Shown piece after piece: positions 1 to 9,558 of a stretch of DNA of 64,000 bases. Source of the DNA: Alteromonas pelagimontana (lineage in GTDB: Bacteria; Pseudomonadota; Gammaproteobacteria; Enterobacterales; Alteromonadaceae); NCBI RefSeq assembly GCF_002499975.2, contig NZ_CP052766.1, forward strand, positions 3,038,001 through 3,102,000, written 5' to 3'. Every line of letters starts with the position of its first letter. The first letter of the stretch is position 1. Under the pieces are notes generated by a model, which was not told where the DNA came from, made no database searches, and saw only the letters and a program-made list of their open reading frames with translations. Position numbers and translations under genes: made by a program.

Positions 1-817
1 TCCACTCCAGGCCGAATTGGTCTTTTAACTGGCCGTATAAGGGCGACCAGAACGTTTCAGTGAGCGGCATGGTTACTTCACCACCCTCGCTCAATGCCGC
101 AAATACATTTTTGGCAGTCTCTTCGTTTTCCACCGTAAGAGACTGACTAAATCCTGAAAATGACCCCGCTTCATTACAGCCATCGGAAGCAAAAATCCGG
201 GTATTGCCAATAGCAAATTCACAGTGCATTATTTTTGATTCGAATCCCGGCTGTAACAGGCCTTCCGGAAGGGGATCCGGCGCATCACTAAAGCGAAATT
301 TTGTAATTACTTTGGCTTTCAGATGCTTGACGTAAAAATTCAGAGCCGCTTCGCAGTCTCCCCGGAAAAACAAATAGGAATTAAGTTGGGCCTGTTGCAA
401 CGCCATCTCATTGCGACTGGCGAACTCCTTAGCAGCAATGTGTTCAAAGTTTTCCACATCACAAAAATCTTCTATTTCATAATGAGGTCTAACTTCAATC
501 TCAGAGTCTTCAGGCATTGGTTTTGGACATTGCTTTACCCATTCCAGCGCCTCTTCTATATTGTTAACTTCCCAGATCCAGTAGCCGGCAATCAGTTCAC
601 TCGTCTCGCTGAAGGGGCCTCGCACAACAGTGCGTTTATCGCCACTGAATTTGACTCTGAAACCTGTTGAACTTGGCTTTAATCCGTCACCTAATTTCAT
701 TACCCCGGCTTTTACTAGCTTGTCATTAAAATTTCCCATCGCTTCCATTAACTCGGGTGAAGGCAGTGTGCCGGCTTCTGAACTTGGCGTCGCTTTGACG
801 ATGACCATGACTTTCAT
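1..817 (-). CDS. YCII (DGPF) domain - VOC/PhnB-like fusion protein, 3' end outside window
   Basis: This minus-strand reading frame is open from the ATG at 817 to the left edge, so about 272 residues are visible and the C-terminus is missing. Residues 1-115 look like a YCII/DGPF domain, with the stretch VVRGPFSETSELIAGYWIWE. From about residue 145 (LNSYLFFRGDCEAALNFY) it becomes a PhnB-type vicinal-oxygen-chelate domain, running to SPLYGQLKDQFGLEW at the edge. The two domains are joined in one frame without a stop. The gene lies 105 bases downstream of an ECF sigma factor gene on the same strand. DGPF proteins are known genomic partners of ECF42-type sigma factors, so it is probably under that factor's control. 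Its enzymatic activity is not known. Confidence 0.85.
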   Translation of the reverse strand, partial: MKVMVIVKATPSSEAGTLPSPELMEAMGNFNDKLVKAGVMKLGDGLKPSSTGFRVKFSGDKRTVVRGPFSETSELIAGYWIWEVNNIEEALEWVKQCPKPMPEDSEIEVRPHYEIEDFCDVENFEHIAAKEFASRNEMALQQAQLNSYLFFRGDCEAALNFYVKHLKAKVITKFRFSDAPDPLPEGLLQPGFESKIMHCEFAIGNTRIFASDGCNEAGSFSGFSQSLTVENEETAKNVFAALSEGGEVTMPLTETFWSPLYGQLKDQFGLEW

Positions 818-922
818 TATTTTATTCCTTTTCGTTAGCTGTTGAGAAAAAGTAAGTTGCGCTTAGCTTTCGATAAGTAGTCGAAAGGGACGCGCTGAAT
901 TCGACAGAAAATTGAAAAAATT

Positions 923-2167
923 TTAATTTTTTTCCAGTTCTTTAATTCGACAGCTAATTAATTCTTTTTCGGCGAGGGTAGGTGCCAGGGAATGTGCGTG
1001 TTGAAGCACTGCTAGCGCTTCCTTATTCTGAGAGAGCCGGGTTAACATATCCGCTCGCGCACAATGAAAAAGATGCAATTTACACAGCGTGTGGTCCGCA
1101 GCAAGATTGTCCAGCAATTTAAGCGCCGCCAAAGGAGATTGCGCGTAAGAGACAGCGACAGCATGATTGAGGGCGGTCACAGGAGAAGGCTCAAGTTGTT
1201 GCATCAGGAGATATAAAGATTCAATTCTGTTCCAGTTGGTATCAGCAAAGTGCTCTGCAACAGCGTGTTCCCGGGCAATAGCGGCCTGTAACGTATAAAT
1301 ACCGTAATTTCCCATTGCCATAGCGTGAGATACAAGTTGCTGCGCGCGAGCAATCAATGTTCTGTTCCAACGCTGCCTGTCCTGATGCTGAAGTAAAACG
1401 ATGTGCCCGCCCTTTGACCTGCGCGCGTGCTTGCGGGCATCGTGAAACAACATCATTGCCAGCAATCCCATTACTTCTGCATCCTGATAAAGGGCCAGCA
1501 CACTTTCTGCTAAATGAATTGCCTGTTGACAGAGGTCCACTTGCGCAGCAGTGCCGTTTAATGACGTTGTATAGCCTTCATTGAAAACCAGATAAATCAC
1601 CGACAGCACACTATCAATACGATCTGCAAGTTGATTGTTATTAGGAACTTCAAAGGGAATTCGCGCCTGGCGGATTTTTGCTTTGCCTCTTACGATGCGC
1701 TGGGCAAGAGAGGCTGGCGAAATAAAAAAGGCGTCAGCTATGGCTTCAGTAGTTAATCCACATACTTCACGGAGCGTGAGCGCTACCTGGATTTGTGGTG
1801 CCAGTGCCGGATGGCAGCAAATAAAGATAAGACGTAAATAATCATTATTTATTGTGTCGATGTCGCTATGTAGTGGCAGATCAACTTCTGTTTGTTCGAC
1901 ATCTATACGCATTAACTGTTGCAGATGTTGCTGGCGGCGGAGGTGATCAATGCCTTTGAACTTCGCTGTGCTTATCAGCCACGCCACGGGGTTTTCAGGT
2001 AAAGAAGTTGCTTGCCAGCTGATTAATGCAGCGCTAAAGGCTTCGTGCATGGATTCTTCAGCCAATTCCATGTCGCCCAGAATACGCACAAGAGTCCCAT
2101 AGATCTTACGGGACTCAGCGACATAGAGTTTATCAACTTTGGTGTTGATAATCCCGGCTTCATTCAT
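923..2167 (-). CDS. ECF-family sigma factor with long C-terminal extension (ECF42-like)
   Basis: This is an RNA polymerase sigma factor of about 414 residues. The N-terminal part has region 2 (start of YVAESRKIYGTLVRILGD, then AEESMHEAFSAAL and AWLISTAKFKGIDHLRR) and region 4 (LTLREVCGLTTEAIADAF, LAQRIVRGKAKIR). The C-terminal half (RIDSVLSVIYLVFNEGY onwards) is the helical TPR-like extension typical of ECF41/42-type factors, which replaces a separate anti-sigma factor. I chose the ATG at 2167; the frame extends upstream to a TTG at 2236, but homologues begin close to MNEAG and AAGGGA lies 12 bases ahead. The next gene on the strand is the YCII-VOC fusion, which matches the known ECF42-DGPF pairing. 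Confidence 0.88.
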   Translation of the reverse strand: MNEAGIINTKVDKLYVAESRKIYGTLVRILGDMELAEESMHEAFSAALISWQATSLPENPVAWLISTAKFKGIDHLRRQQHLQQLMRIDVEQTEVDLPLHSDIDTINNDYLRLIFICCHPALAPQIQVALTLREVCGLTTEAIADAFFISPASLAQRIVRGKAKIRQARIPFEVPNNNQLADRIDSVLSVIYLVFNEGYTTSLNGTAAQVDLCQQAIHLAESVLALYQDAEVMGLLAMMLFHDARKHARRSKGGHIVLLQHQDRQRWNRTLIARAQQLVSHAMAMGNYGIYTLQAAIAREHAVAEHFADTNWNRIESLYLLMQQLEPSPVTALNHAVAVSYAQSPLAALKLLDNLAADHTLCKLHLFHCARADMLTRLSQNKEALAVLQHAHSLAPTLAEKELISCRIKELEKN

Positions 2168-2410
2168 CTGGCGCACTGATCCCTTATTCGAATTATTGCA
2201 TAATACTAAATTGATCAAAAAATAAACATCTTTCAAGCTGTAGTTATTGAAAGGTAAAGGCTAGTCGGTGGCTATGTCTTTCTAATTTCCTCTTATGTTA
2301 GGTACCACACCGAATAGTCGGGTTCTATTTGTCAAGATAAGCTTCGGGGTAGGGTGCCTTGCCATTGTTTTACCTGCCTTAACTAAGAAATCAATTAAAC
2401 AAGGAATTTA

Positions 2411-2929
2411 ATGATGAACATTAAGAGAATTTTTTCTACTGGTGCATTGGTTTGTATGGTGGGTGTCATATCCAACCTGGCATTTGCTGCAGATAAAATC
2501 GATGCTGATGACTTTGTGGAAGATGCTTCAGCAAAAGGTATTGCTGAAGTAGAGAGCGCAAAAGTAGCGCAGCAGAAATCCTCTTCTGCTGATATCAAAG
2601 CGTTTGCGCAAAAAATGATTACCGATCATTCGGCTGCTAATAAAGAACTCGCCAGTATCGCACGCAGTAAAAATCTTGAGATATCCGACGAAGCGGGAAT
2701 GGTCAGCAAAGCAAAAAAACTTATGATGGAACAACGTGACGACCAATCGTTTGATGAAGCTTATGCAGAAAGTCAGGTTGAAGCGCACGAAGATACCATC
2801 GAACTATTCAAACAAGCCGCTATGTCGGACGATGCTGAGATTGCCGCTTTTGCTAAAAAAACCTTACCCAAACTTCAGCACCATTTGAAAATGGCGAAAG
2901 ATTTGGCTGCCGCTCATAATGAGGATTAA
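2411..2929 (+). CDS. DUF4142 family periplasmic protein
   Basis: This 172-residue protein has a signal peptide that probably ends at AFA (about residue 26). The mature part is all helical and acidic, with the DUF4142 pattern: FVEDASAKGIAEVESAKVA, then SADIKAFAQKMITDHSAANKEL and a C-terminal HHLKMAKDL. The family is ferritin-like in predicted fold and is often found in stress-related settings, but no function is established. The start is an ATGATG pair (2411 or 2414) with AAGGA at 2401. The gene is followed by a strong hairpin and appears to be a single-gene transcription unit. Confidence 0.85.
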   Translation: MMNIKRIFSTGALVCMVGVISNLAFAADKIDADDFVEDASAKGIAEVESAKVAQQKSSSADIKAFAQKMITDHSAANKELASIARSKNLEISDEAGMVSKAKKLMMEQRDDQSFDEAYAESQVEAHEDTIELFKQAAMSDDAEIAAFAKKTLPKLQHHLKMAKDLAAAHNED

Positions 2930-2938
2930 ATTTTGTTA

Positions 2939-2970
2939 TGCCTGCTAGCCGCTTCCCGCGCTAGCAGGCA
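2939..2970 (+). terminator. Hairpin terminator after the DUF4142 gene
   Basis: An 11-bp perfect inverted repeat (TGCCTGCTAGC / GCTAGCAGGCA) encloses a 10-base loop and starts 9 bases after the stop codon. There is no clean U-tract behind it, so its strength is uncertain. Confidence 0.6.
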
Positions 2971-3311
2971 ACACTCTCATTGTTTCGATATTTTCGGGTG
3001 CTAAAAGCAGTCTGACATCCGGGGCCTGCTGGTTCTGTACCTACTAAAAATGGGCAAGCCGGGAGTAGTCAACATATTTCTCAGGTAAGGTTCGGTATCG
3101 CACAGAGCAGTTTTTCAGTGCTCTCTATTCTGACGTTATTATTGTAATTAACTAACCCAGGTCAAACTTCAAAGGCGATGTGGTTGCGGCGTCACGGCTG
3201 CAACGATGTAGATGATCTGTGTGTGAACGAAAGAGGAATACGAATAATGTGCAGCACACCATCGCCGCTGATTTTATCGCCAGATAAAATCGCCTTGTCT
3301 GCGTCCATCGC
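2971..3311. other. Intergenic region upstream of the three-domain fusion gene
   Basis: I see no gene or repeat here. It must hold the promoter of the following gene, but I cannot point to convincing -35/-10 boxes. A TAA at 3285-3287 in the frame of the downstream gene rules out an earlier start for it. Confidence 0.5.
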
Positions 3312-6300
3312 ATGAAAGGCTCTTCCGATGATCCTTTTAACACCTTCTGGCAAGCCGGGTACGAAGGTGCTGACCATATAAATCGTGCCCAGCAAGCGTT
3401 GTCCATGAATCAATCTACGGGACACTTAACGCAAGCGTTTGACGATTATTTGCTGCTACAGCAGTTCGGAATTCGAACGGTCAGAGAATCGATTGGCTGG
3501 CGCCTTGTCGAGATGAACGGAGAGTTTGACTTTTCGATTATCGAACAGCGTGCCCGCGCAGCTCAGCAACTGGGGATACAGATTTGCTGGACTTTTTGCC
3601 ATTACGGATGGCCCGAAGAAATTGATGTTTATTCACCCCAATTTATCACCCGTTTTGCACGTTTCTGCCATGCGGCGGCTGAATTTCTGGCACCTTTTTC
3701 AGATCTACCTCCTATTTACTCCCCCCTTAATGAAATTTCTTTTACCAGTTGGGGGCTTTCGGTTCATTTGTTTCACTGCAAAAACATGTTCGACGAGCGG
3801 GCTCAAACCGAAGCGAAACGACAGTTGGTGCGCGCCACCATTGCGGGTTGCGATGCTATCTGGCAGGTGAGTCCAGATGCCCGGATTTTGCACTGTGATC
3901 CCATTATTCATGTGATACCACCGCTGGAAAATCCGGAGTGGGCACAATGGGCAACCGATTGGACTTCAGCGCAATATGATTCATGGGACATGTTATGTGG
4001 GCGGCGCGAGCCGGAGCTGGGCGGCCACCCACGTTATCTTGACATCATCGGCGCGAATTACTACCACGACAATCAGTGGGAATGCGAAACCCATAACAGA
4101 TTATGGTGGCATTTAGCAGACTCGCGCCGCAAGCCTCTGCATGAAATGTTAGGGGAGCTTCAAAAGCGTTATCAGCGCCCGGTACTGCTGGCTGAAACCA
4201 GCCATGTCGGCAGTGGCCGTGGCATCTGGATAAAACAAGTCGCAGCAGAAGTCGCACTTGCGTTAAAACAAGGCGTGGAATGCGTAGGAATTTGTCTGTA
4301 TCCGGCAATTACGAGACACGATTGGGAAAACGAGCACTGGTGGCACCAAAGCGGGGTCTGGGATATCGAAGATCCCCCAAAAAACATGCGGCGAATTTTA
4401 CCTGGCTTCTATGCAGAAGGCCTGCGGCAAGCTCAACGTTTCATTGAAAACTTTCAGAAAAATACCTCTGCCCAAATTACATCAGGAGTTTATATGCCAA
4501 CCATTATCGTATTTTGTCACCTGCGCTGGGATTTCGTCTATCAAAGACCACAGCATCTATTGTGTCAGTTGGCACAGAATTTTGAAATTATTGTGGTGGA
4601 GGAGCCCCTTTACCATGAAGGAAAAAGTTTCCTTAAAACTTATGCACCCGCACCTAATATCACTGTATGCCAGCCCCACACCGCTGTTCATGCCACAGGG
4701 TTTCACGATGATCAATTAGCAGAGCTTGAGCCTTTAATTGCCGGACTGAGCCGTGAAGGTGACAAGCCTATTGTCTGGTTTTATACGCCCATGGCGCTGC
4801 CACTGCTGAAGCAATTACATGCACAAATGGTGGTATATGATTGCATGGACGAATTGTCCGCTTTTCACAATGCGCCCAGGCAACTGTTACAACGTGAAAA
4901 AGCTCTGTTAAATATTGCTGATATTGTCTTTACCGGCGGCCCCAGCTTGTTTCAGGCGAAACGCAATTTACATCAGAATGTACATTGCTTTCCCAGCAGT
5001 GTAGATGCGGTTCACTTTGAGCAGGCACTGGATCGCTGTAATGGCCATCCTTTGCAGGCCAATATTGAAGGTCCGAAACTGGGATTTTATGGTGTAATCG
5101 ATGAACGGCTGGATCTGAATCTAATTGCCGCACTTGCTGATGCAAACGCCAGCTGGCAGATAATCCTGGTGGGCCCGGTGGTTAAGATTAATCCAGACAC
5201 CTTGCCACAACGGGCTAATATTCACTATTTTGGTCAACAGCCTTATCAGGCGTTACCTCAATTTCTTACGGACTGGGACCTATGCTTACTTCCGTTCGCA
5301 TTAAACGAATCTACACGATTTATCAGCCCGACCAAGGTGTTGGAATATATGGCTGCACAGCTGCCTGTTGTCAGTACCGCGATTACTGATGTAGTGCTCC
5401 CTTACGGGGATATCGTTGCTATAGGCCATGACACTGCACAGTTTATTGGGGCCTGTGAAGATGCGTTAGCGCTTACTGAACAACAGAAAAAGGTGATGGC
5501 CGAGAAAATGCGCGCCGTTGTTGCGACCACTTCCTGGGAGCGTACCGGCGAGAAGATGTTTGAACTAATACAAAAAGTAGCGCAGGTGGATAAAACTAGC
5601 CGCTCGCATGACGCAATATCTGAACGTAATCAAGGCGCTTCCATGACGCAGCTTCCAGCAAATGTTAACGCCCTTCGCCCTAAAACCGCCTTGCCGTCGG
5701 TAAGTTGTGCAATTATTGGCGCAGGGCCTACGGGGTTAAGTGCAGCTTATCATTTAGGTGCAGACACATTGCTATTGGAGCGCAACGCGACAGTGGGTGG
5801 TTGGTGTAGATCAATCAAAGACCAAGGTTTTACCTTCGATTACGCGGGTCATATTATGTTTTCTAACGACCCTTATGTATTGAAGCTCTACGACATTTTG
5901 TTAGGAGACAATCAACACTGGCAAAACCGGGAAGCCTGGGTTTACAGCAAAAACGTCCACACACGGTATCCGTTTCAGGGCGCATTATACGGTTTACCTC
6001 CAGCGGTAATTAAGGAATGTATTCTTGGTGCTGTTGAGGCACGTTATAAGAACCCAGCAAGCAATGAGCCACTAGCCGGCCAATCTGCGACTGCTGCACC
6101 TGTCTTCGATCCCAAGGATGACGACTGCTGTGCAGACGGTACCAGCTTAAGTACAAGCGAAAGCCCCGTGTGCAGCCAAGGTCGCACCCAGAATTTTGAA
6201 GAATTTATCTACGGAGTCTGGGGCGCGGGTATCGCCAAACATTTTGCCATACCCTACAACAAAAAGTTGTGGACGGTGCCTTTAACGGAAATGGAAACCT

Positions 6301-7145
6301 CCTGGTTAGGAGGCCGTGTACCTTTGCCTGATCTGGGCGAAATTATCGACGGTGCCCTGGAACCTGTTGCTAAACCTATGGGCCCTAATGCACGCTTCGG
6401 CTATCCGAAAAAGGGCGGGTTTCAGGCGCTGGTTTCTGGCTTCGTCCCGCATATAAAAGGCCAAATCGAACTGAACGCCGATGTGGTGCAACTACTACCG
6501 AGCGAACATCTGATCGTGCTGGCGGACGGGCGTCGCTTCCGTTATGACAACCTGATCAGCACGATGCCGCTGCCTGAGCTAGTTCGTTTAATTGGTAAGG
6601 AAGCGCCAAAAGACGTTCAGGACGCTGCCAATGGACTACGTCATATTTCTGTTCGCTGCGTGAACATAGGTATCGATCGTGAAAAAGTTACCGATAAACA
6701 CTGGATTTATTACCCTGAAGATACCATTTTCCATCGCATTTTTGTGCAAGGAAATGCCAGTCCGGAATGTAATGCTCCTGGCGGTTTTGGCTTTACCTGT
6801 GAAATTTCCTACTCACCATGGAAACCGTTACCTGTTGACGGGGATGAACTTATTGCCCGCTGCGTCGAAGATTGCATCAAAGTTGGTCTGATGACTAAAG
6901 AAGATAAAGTGCTAACGGCAAATCTGGTAAATATGCCATATGCCTATGTAATTTATGACCACTCTCGAGCGAAAAATGTGGCTGTGGTTAAGGCATGGAT
7001 GGAAAAGCAAGACATCACTCTGGCAGGTCGTTACAGCGAATGGGAATACTATAATTCTGACCATGCATTTCTTGCCGGTAAGAAAGCCGCTGAAGCCGTT
7101 AGTCGTCAGATTGGTTCCCTGACCACCGTTGAGAGAAACTCATAG
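3312..7145 (+). CDS. Three-domain fusion: clan GH-A glycosidase-like + glycosyltransferase + FAD-dependent oxidoreductase
   Basis: This 1277-residue protein joins three modules usually found as separate proteins. Residues 1-390 resemble a family-1-like glycoside hydrolase, with a probable acid/base Glu141 (SPLNE) and nucleophile Glu295 (LLAETSHVG). Residues 395-770 resemble a GT4-type glycosyltransferase: FVYQRPQHLL, then FISPTKVLEYMAAQLPVV near the C-terminal end. Residues 795-1270 form a Rossmann FAD domain (AIIGAGPTGLSAAYHLG) like UDP-galactopyranose mutase or protoporphyrinogen-oxidase relatives, with an unusual Cys-rich insert around residues 914-958. No signal peptide is seen, so it is probably cytoplasmic. 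Internal methionines 395 and 778 each follow a Shine-Dalgarno-like sequence. A role in making an exopolysaccharide or other glycan is likely, but the substrate is unknown. ATG 3312 is the only possible start after an in-frame stop. Confidence 0.8.
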   Translation: MKGSSDDPFNTFWQAGYEGADHINRAQQALSMNQSTGHLTQAFDDYLLLQQFGIRTVRESIGWRLVEMNGEFDFSIIEQRARAAQQLGIQICWTFCHYGWPEEIDVYSPQFITRFARFCHAAAEFLAPFSDLPPIYSPLNEISFTSWGLSVHLFHCKNMFDERAQTEAKRQLVRATIAGCDAIWQVSPDARILHCDPIIHVIPPLENPEWAQWATDWTSAQYDSWDMLCGRREPELGGHPRYLDIIGANYYHDNQWECETHNRLWWHLADSRRKPLHEMLGELQKRYQRPVLLAETSHVGSGRGIWIKQVAAEVALALKQGVECVGICLYPAITRHDWENEHWWHQSGVWDIEDPPKNMRRILPGFYAEGLRQAQRFIENFQKNTSAQITSGVYMPTIIVFCHLRWDFVYQRPQHLLCQLAQNFEIIVVEEPLYHEGKSFLKTYAPAPNITVCQPHTAVHATGFHDDQLAELEPLIAGLSREGDKPIVWFYTPMALPLLKQLHAQMVVYDCMDELSAFHNAPRQLLQREKALLNIADIVFTGGPSLFQAKRNLHQNVHCFPSSVDAVHFEQALDRCNGHPLQANIEGPKLGFYGVIDERLDLNLIAALADANASWQIILVGPVVKINPDTLPQRANIHYFGQQPYQALPQFLTDWDLCLLPFALNESTRFISPTKVLEYMAAQLPVVSTAITDVVLPYGDIVAIGHDTAQFIGACEDALALTEQQKKVMAEKMRAVVATTSWERTGEKMFELIQKVAQVDKTSRSHDAISERNQGASMTQLPANVNALRPKTALPSVSCAIIGAGPTGLSAAYHLGADTLLLERNATVGGWCRSIKDQGFTFDYAGHIMFSNDPYVLKLYDILLGDNQHWQNREAWVYSKNVHTRYPFQGALYGLPPAVIKECILGAVEARYKNPASNEPLAGQSATAAPVFDPKDDDCCADGTSLSTSESPVCSQGRTQNFEEFIYGVWGAGIAKHFAIPYNKKLWTVPLTEMETSWLGGRVPLPDLGEIIDGALEPVAKPMGPNARFGYPKKGGFQALVSGFVPHIKGQIELNADVVQLLPSEHLIVLADGRRFRYDNLISTMPLPELVRLIGKEAPKDVQDAANGLRHISVRCVNIGIDREKVTDKHWIYYPEDTIFHRIFVQGNASPECNAPGGFGFTCEISYSPWKPLPVDGDELIARCVEDCIKVGLMTKEDKVLTANLVNMPYAYVIYDHSRAKNVAVVKAWMEKQDITLAGRYSEWEYYNSDHAFLAGKKAAEAVSRQIGSLTTVERNS
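4484..4496 (+). promoter_or_regulatory. Internal ribosome binding site before the glycosyltransferase domain
   Basis: AGGAG at 4484-4488 lies 5 bases before an in-frame ATG (4494) that opens the glycosyltransferase module. It is a better ribosome binding site than the one at the gene's own start, so the glycosyltransferase could also be made as a separate protein, or the site is a relic of gene fusion. Confidence 0.55.
5632..5645 (+). promoter_or_regulatory. Possible internal ribosome binding site before the FAD domain
   Basis: AAGG at 5632-5635 lies 7 bases before an in-frame ATG (5643) placed about 24 residues ahead of the GAGPTGL dinucleotide motif, where a free-standing oxidoreductase would start. 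It is weaker than the first internal site. Confidence 0.35.
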
Positions 7146-7211
7146 AAGCCTCGTTTTTGCAAAGCTTTTCGGTAACGGTATGAGAGTAAGGTAGCACATA
7201 CTTATCATCTA

Positions 7212-7241
7212 CAGTGAGCTTTTTCAGGCTCACTGCTTTTA
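7212..7241 (+). terminator. Rho-independent terminator after the fusion gene
   Basis: CAGTGAGC (7212-7219) pairs with GCTCACTG (7228-7235) around an 8-base loop, followed by CTTTTAT. It lies about 65 bases after the stop codon and also faces the converging Crp/Fnr gene. Confidence 0.75.
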
Positions 7242-7357
7242 TATTAGCTCCAACACGGAAGAAGAAATATTGTAACAATAAAAGATATTTTAAATCAAAG
7301 CGTTAGGTTATTGATTTCTATTTCAAATAGGGTGGCTAAGCGTCGAGAGTTCTGCGC

Positions 7358-7461
7358 GTAGCCAGGCGGGATTTCGTATGTCATAGCCGACTATGGCCAG
7401 AAAGGGCAACGATGCTAGGCGCACAAGCTCGTTATTGAGCGGCGCGGTTTATCGCGAATTT
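7358..7461 (+). repeat. Intergenic repeat family A, copy 1
   Basis: About 105 bases that match 49939-50046 at roughly 80 percent by eye, in the same orientation. Shared landmarks are a CATAG/CTATG inverted repeat (around 7382-7395), AGGCGCA, and CGTTATTGAG followed by GGCGCGG. It lies between two converging genes. No protein is encoded. It is probably a dispersed intergenic repeat, possibly a miniature mobile element. The remaining bases between 7146 and 7566 show nothing else beyond the terminator. Confidence 0.6.
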
Positions 7462-7566
7462 AGTCTATTAGCTATTCTACTCAACACTCGCCAAATGGCC
7501 CGCTTACAATAAGTGCTATAAAACGAAAATGAAGCTCTCCGTTTACGCCTGCCAAAAACGTTCGCG

Positions 7567-8364
7567 TTAAATATTTGCGCCATGAGCGCTGGCAGAAACA
7601 GTGGCACTGGTGACGCGAGTAACCCTGTGAATCGGTACAATACGAGTTGCATTATTGAGCCAAGGCAGCAACCGCTGCGCCTCTTTTCGAACTACGCCAT
7701 AACATTCACAGCTTAACGATTCGAGTTGACTGCGGTTTAGCACGTAAATGTGACCTCTGTGGTATTTAATTGCTCCCATACGTTGCAATCGACCGGCAGC
7801 TTCTGTAACACCTTCACGGCGCACACCCAACATGTTAGCTATCGTTTCCTGCGTTATTACCAGTTCGTTACCTTGCAGTCGGTCCAGAGCCATTAACAAC
7901 CAACGACAAAATCGCTGTTCAATAGAATGATGGCTATTGCAAACGGCTGTTTGTGACATTTGAGTGATCAACGTTTGGGTGTAACGCAGCACGGTATTTA
8001 ATAAAATACCGTGAAGATTAAATTCATCTTTTAAGCGCTGCCCAGGTATTCGATAGGCATGGCCGGAGCTTTGCACCAAGGCTCTGCTAATAGTACTATC
8101 GCCGCCCATACACAACGGGATGCCGACTAAGCCTTCACTGCCAATCATGGCAATTTCAGCGCACGCACCGCTTTGCGTCCCGTGTAATAAAGACACTATA
8201 CAATTGGAGGGAAAATAGGCATAACGCAGAATGTCGCCGGGCTCGTATAAAACCTTCCCCAAGGGTAAGTTGACCAAATCCATATAGGGATATAATCGCT
8301 CTTGAACGTCGAGGGGCAAGATTGCCAGCATTTGATTTTGCTGAAGGCCCTTTAGATAAGGCAT
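7567..8364 (-). CDS. Crp/Fnr family transcriptional regulator
   Basis: This 265-residue protein has an N-terminal cyclic-nucleotide-binding-like beta-roll (LPLGKVLYEPGDILRYAYFP, then MIGSEGLVGIPL) and a C-terminal winged helix (ITQETIANMLGVRREGVTEAAGRLQRMGAI). It lacks the N-terminal Cys cluster of Fnr, so it is not an oxygen-sensing Fnr, and the cAMP-contacting residues of Crp are not evident. The family often lies beside stress genes, but the target cannot be told. The start ATG has CGGAG 8 bases upstream. It is transcribed alone and converges with the fusion gene. Confidence 0.88.
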   Translation of the reverse strand: MPYLKGLQQNQMLAILPLDVQERLYPYMDLVNLPLGKVLYEPGDILRYAYFPSNCIVSLLHGTQSGACAEIAMIGSEGLVGIPLCMGGDSTISRALVQSSGHAYRIPGQRLKDEFNLHGILLNTVLRYTQTLITQMSQTAVCNSHHSIEQRFCRWLLMALDRLQGNELVITQETIANMLGVRREGVTEAAGRLQRMGAIKYHRGHIYVLNRSQLESLSCECYGVVRKEAQRLLPWLNNATRIVPIHRVTRVTSATVSASAHGANI

Positions 8365-9558
8365 GTAAAACTCCGTGAGTATTTATGTTCAAAACCCGTT
8401 AGCGAGAAAAGTGGTCTATCCTTCCCATGCAGTAGGCATTAAACATAGAATCAATTAAATGGCTTAAATCTGGCACCCTTGATTTAAGCCTTTGTCATTA
8501 CTGAGTTTTATCTTTACGAAGAGGCAGCGATGTACCATTTGACGTAACAGCAAGATTGGTACTGCAAATGGAGCGTTTTTCCTACAATTGTACTTAGCCG
8601 TTAGTTGCAGCTGAGCATTTTTCCAGCTCCGATAACAGATGTTTAAGGCGGTTGACGATATCGAAAGACCACAACCAAACCCAGTTAGCCCGGAGCTAAC
8701 GAGTAGCAGCATCTTCCGTTGCAGGTGTCGAATTAAAACTTCCTCTACAGCGTCTGGCTCTAAAGGATGATCCCTATCATGTTTCTGAGCCTGAATTACT
8801 GCAGCAGGAAGTGCATCTACTCAGAAAATATTGCAAGAAACGTACCCATCAAGAAGTTAAAGCTGCATTGGCTGAAATTAACTGGCACTGCTGCGCCTGA
8901 ATATTCCTTTGCGGGAAATGAAACTATTCCTTGAAATTTCCATTGCGAGTCCTTCTGCTCAGATTGAGCAATGAATCTTCAATACGTATACCTTGTATGT
9001 TAGTTATCGGGCATAACATAAATTTAACATTAGTTTAAAATCGATAATGTTGCACGGGTTATCACTGATGATAGGTACGTTGAATATTAATCCTATCTCT
9101 GCACTACCCGCTGTAAGCCGCAGAACACAGCTGCGTAATCCATAAAATTTTAACTGGTCCAGTAAACGAATCTTCGCTCGAAATAATAATTGGAGCTAGC
9201 GCTTCCATGCAGGGGGGACAACAGCTTCTATTTATTGAGCCATGGCCGCCTAAGTTTCAGCGCTGTACAAGAAAAGCGTTTTGCTGGTACTCAATGAATT
9301 GGTGCGGCTTATTCATTTGGCGACTGAGCAAAACGGTGGGTCATGTAGCCATCCACTAATCGGAATAGAGCATATTCTTTTGCTAACATTTTGCCTCCCG
9401 ATGGCTGGCCCAGACTCGCTGACGTTCTTCTTTCTGGATGAGTTTTTATCGCTCTAAATTGGTTTGCCAGGAGATAGCCGATGCTGCGGTTTTCCCCCAG
9501 TGAAGAACGTTCACCCGGAGGGAATTCCACAGAATCGTTTAAGGCAATAGATTAATTA
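8365..9558. other. 1.2-kb region with no confident gene
   Basis: No convincing gene is present. A plus-strand stretch at about 8706-8899 reads as an uninterrupted protein-like sequence (LKLPLQRLALKDDPYHVSEP, then VHLLRKYCKKRTHQEVKAA) that ends in TGA but has no start codon after an upstream TAA; it may be the tail of a decayed gene. A minus-strand frame at 9530-9309 (73 residues, GTG start, no ribosome binding site) follows the envelope operon but has no recognisable motif. The rest is AT-rich and featureless. Confidence 0.4.

Noticed and set aside
2168..2236. Upstream TTG start for the ECF sigma factor
   Set aside because: The extra 23 residues are not sigma-like; the ATG at 2167 fits the family.
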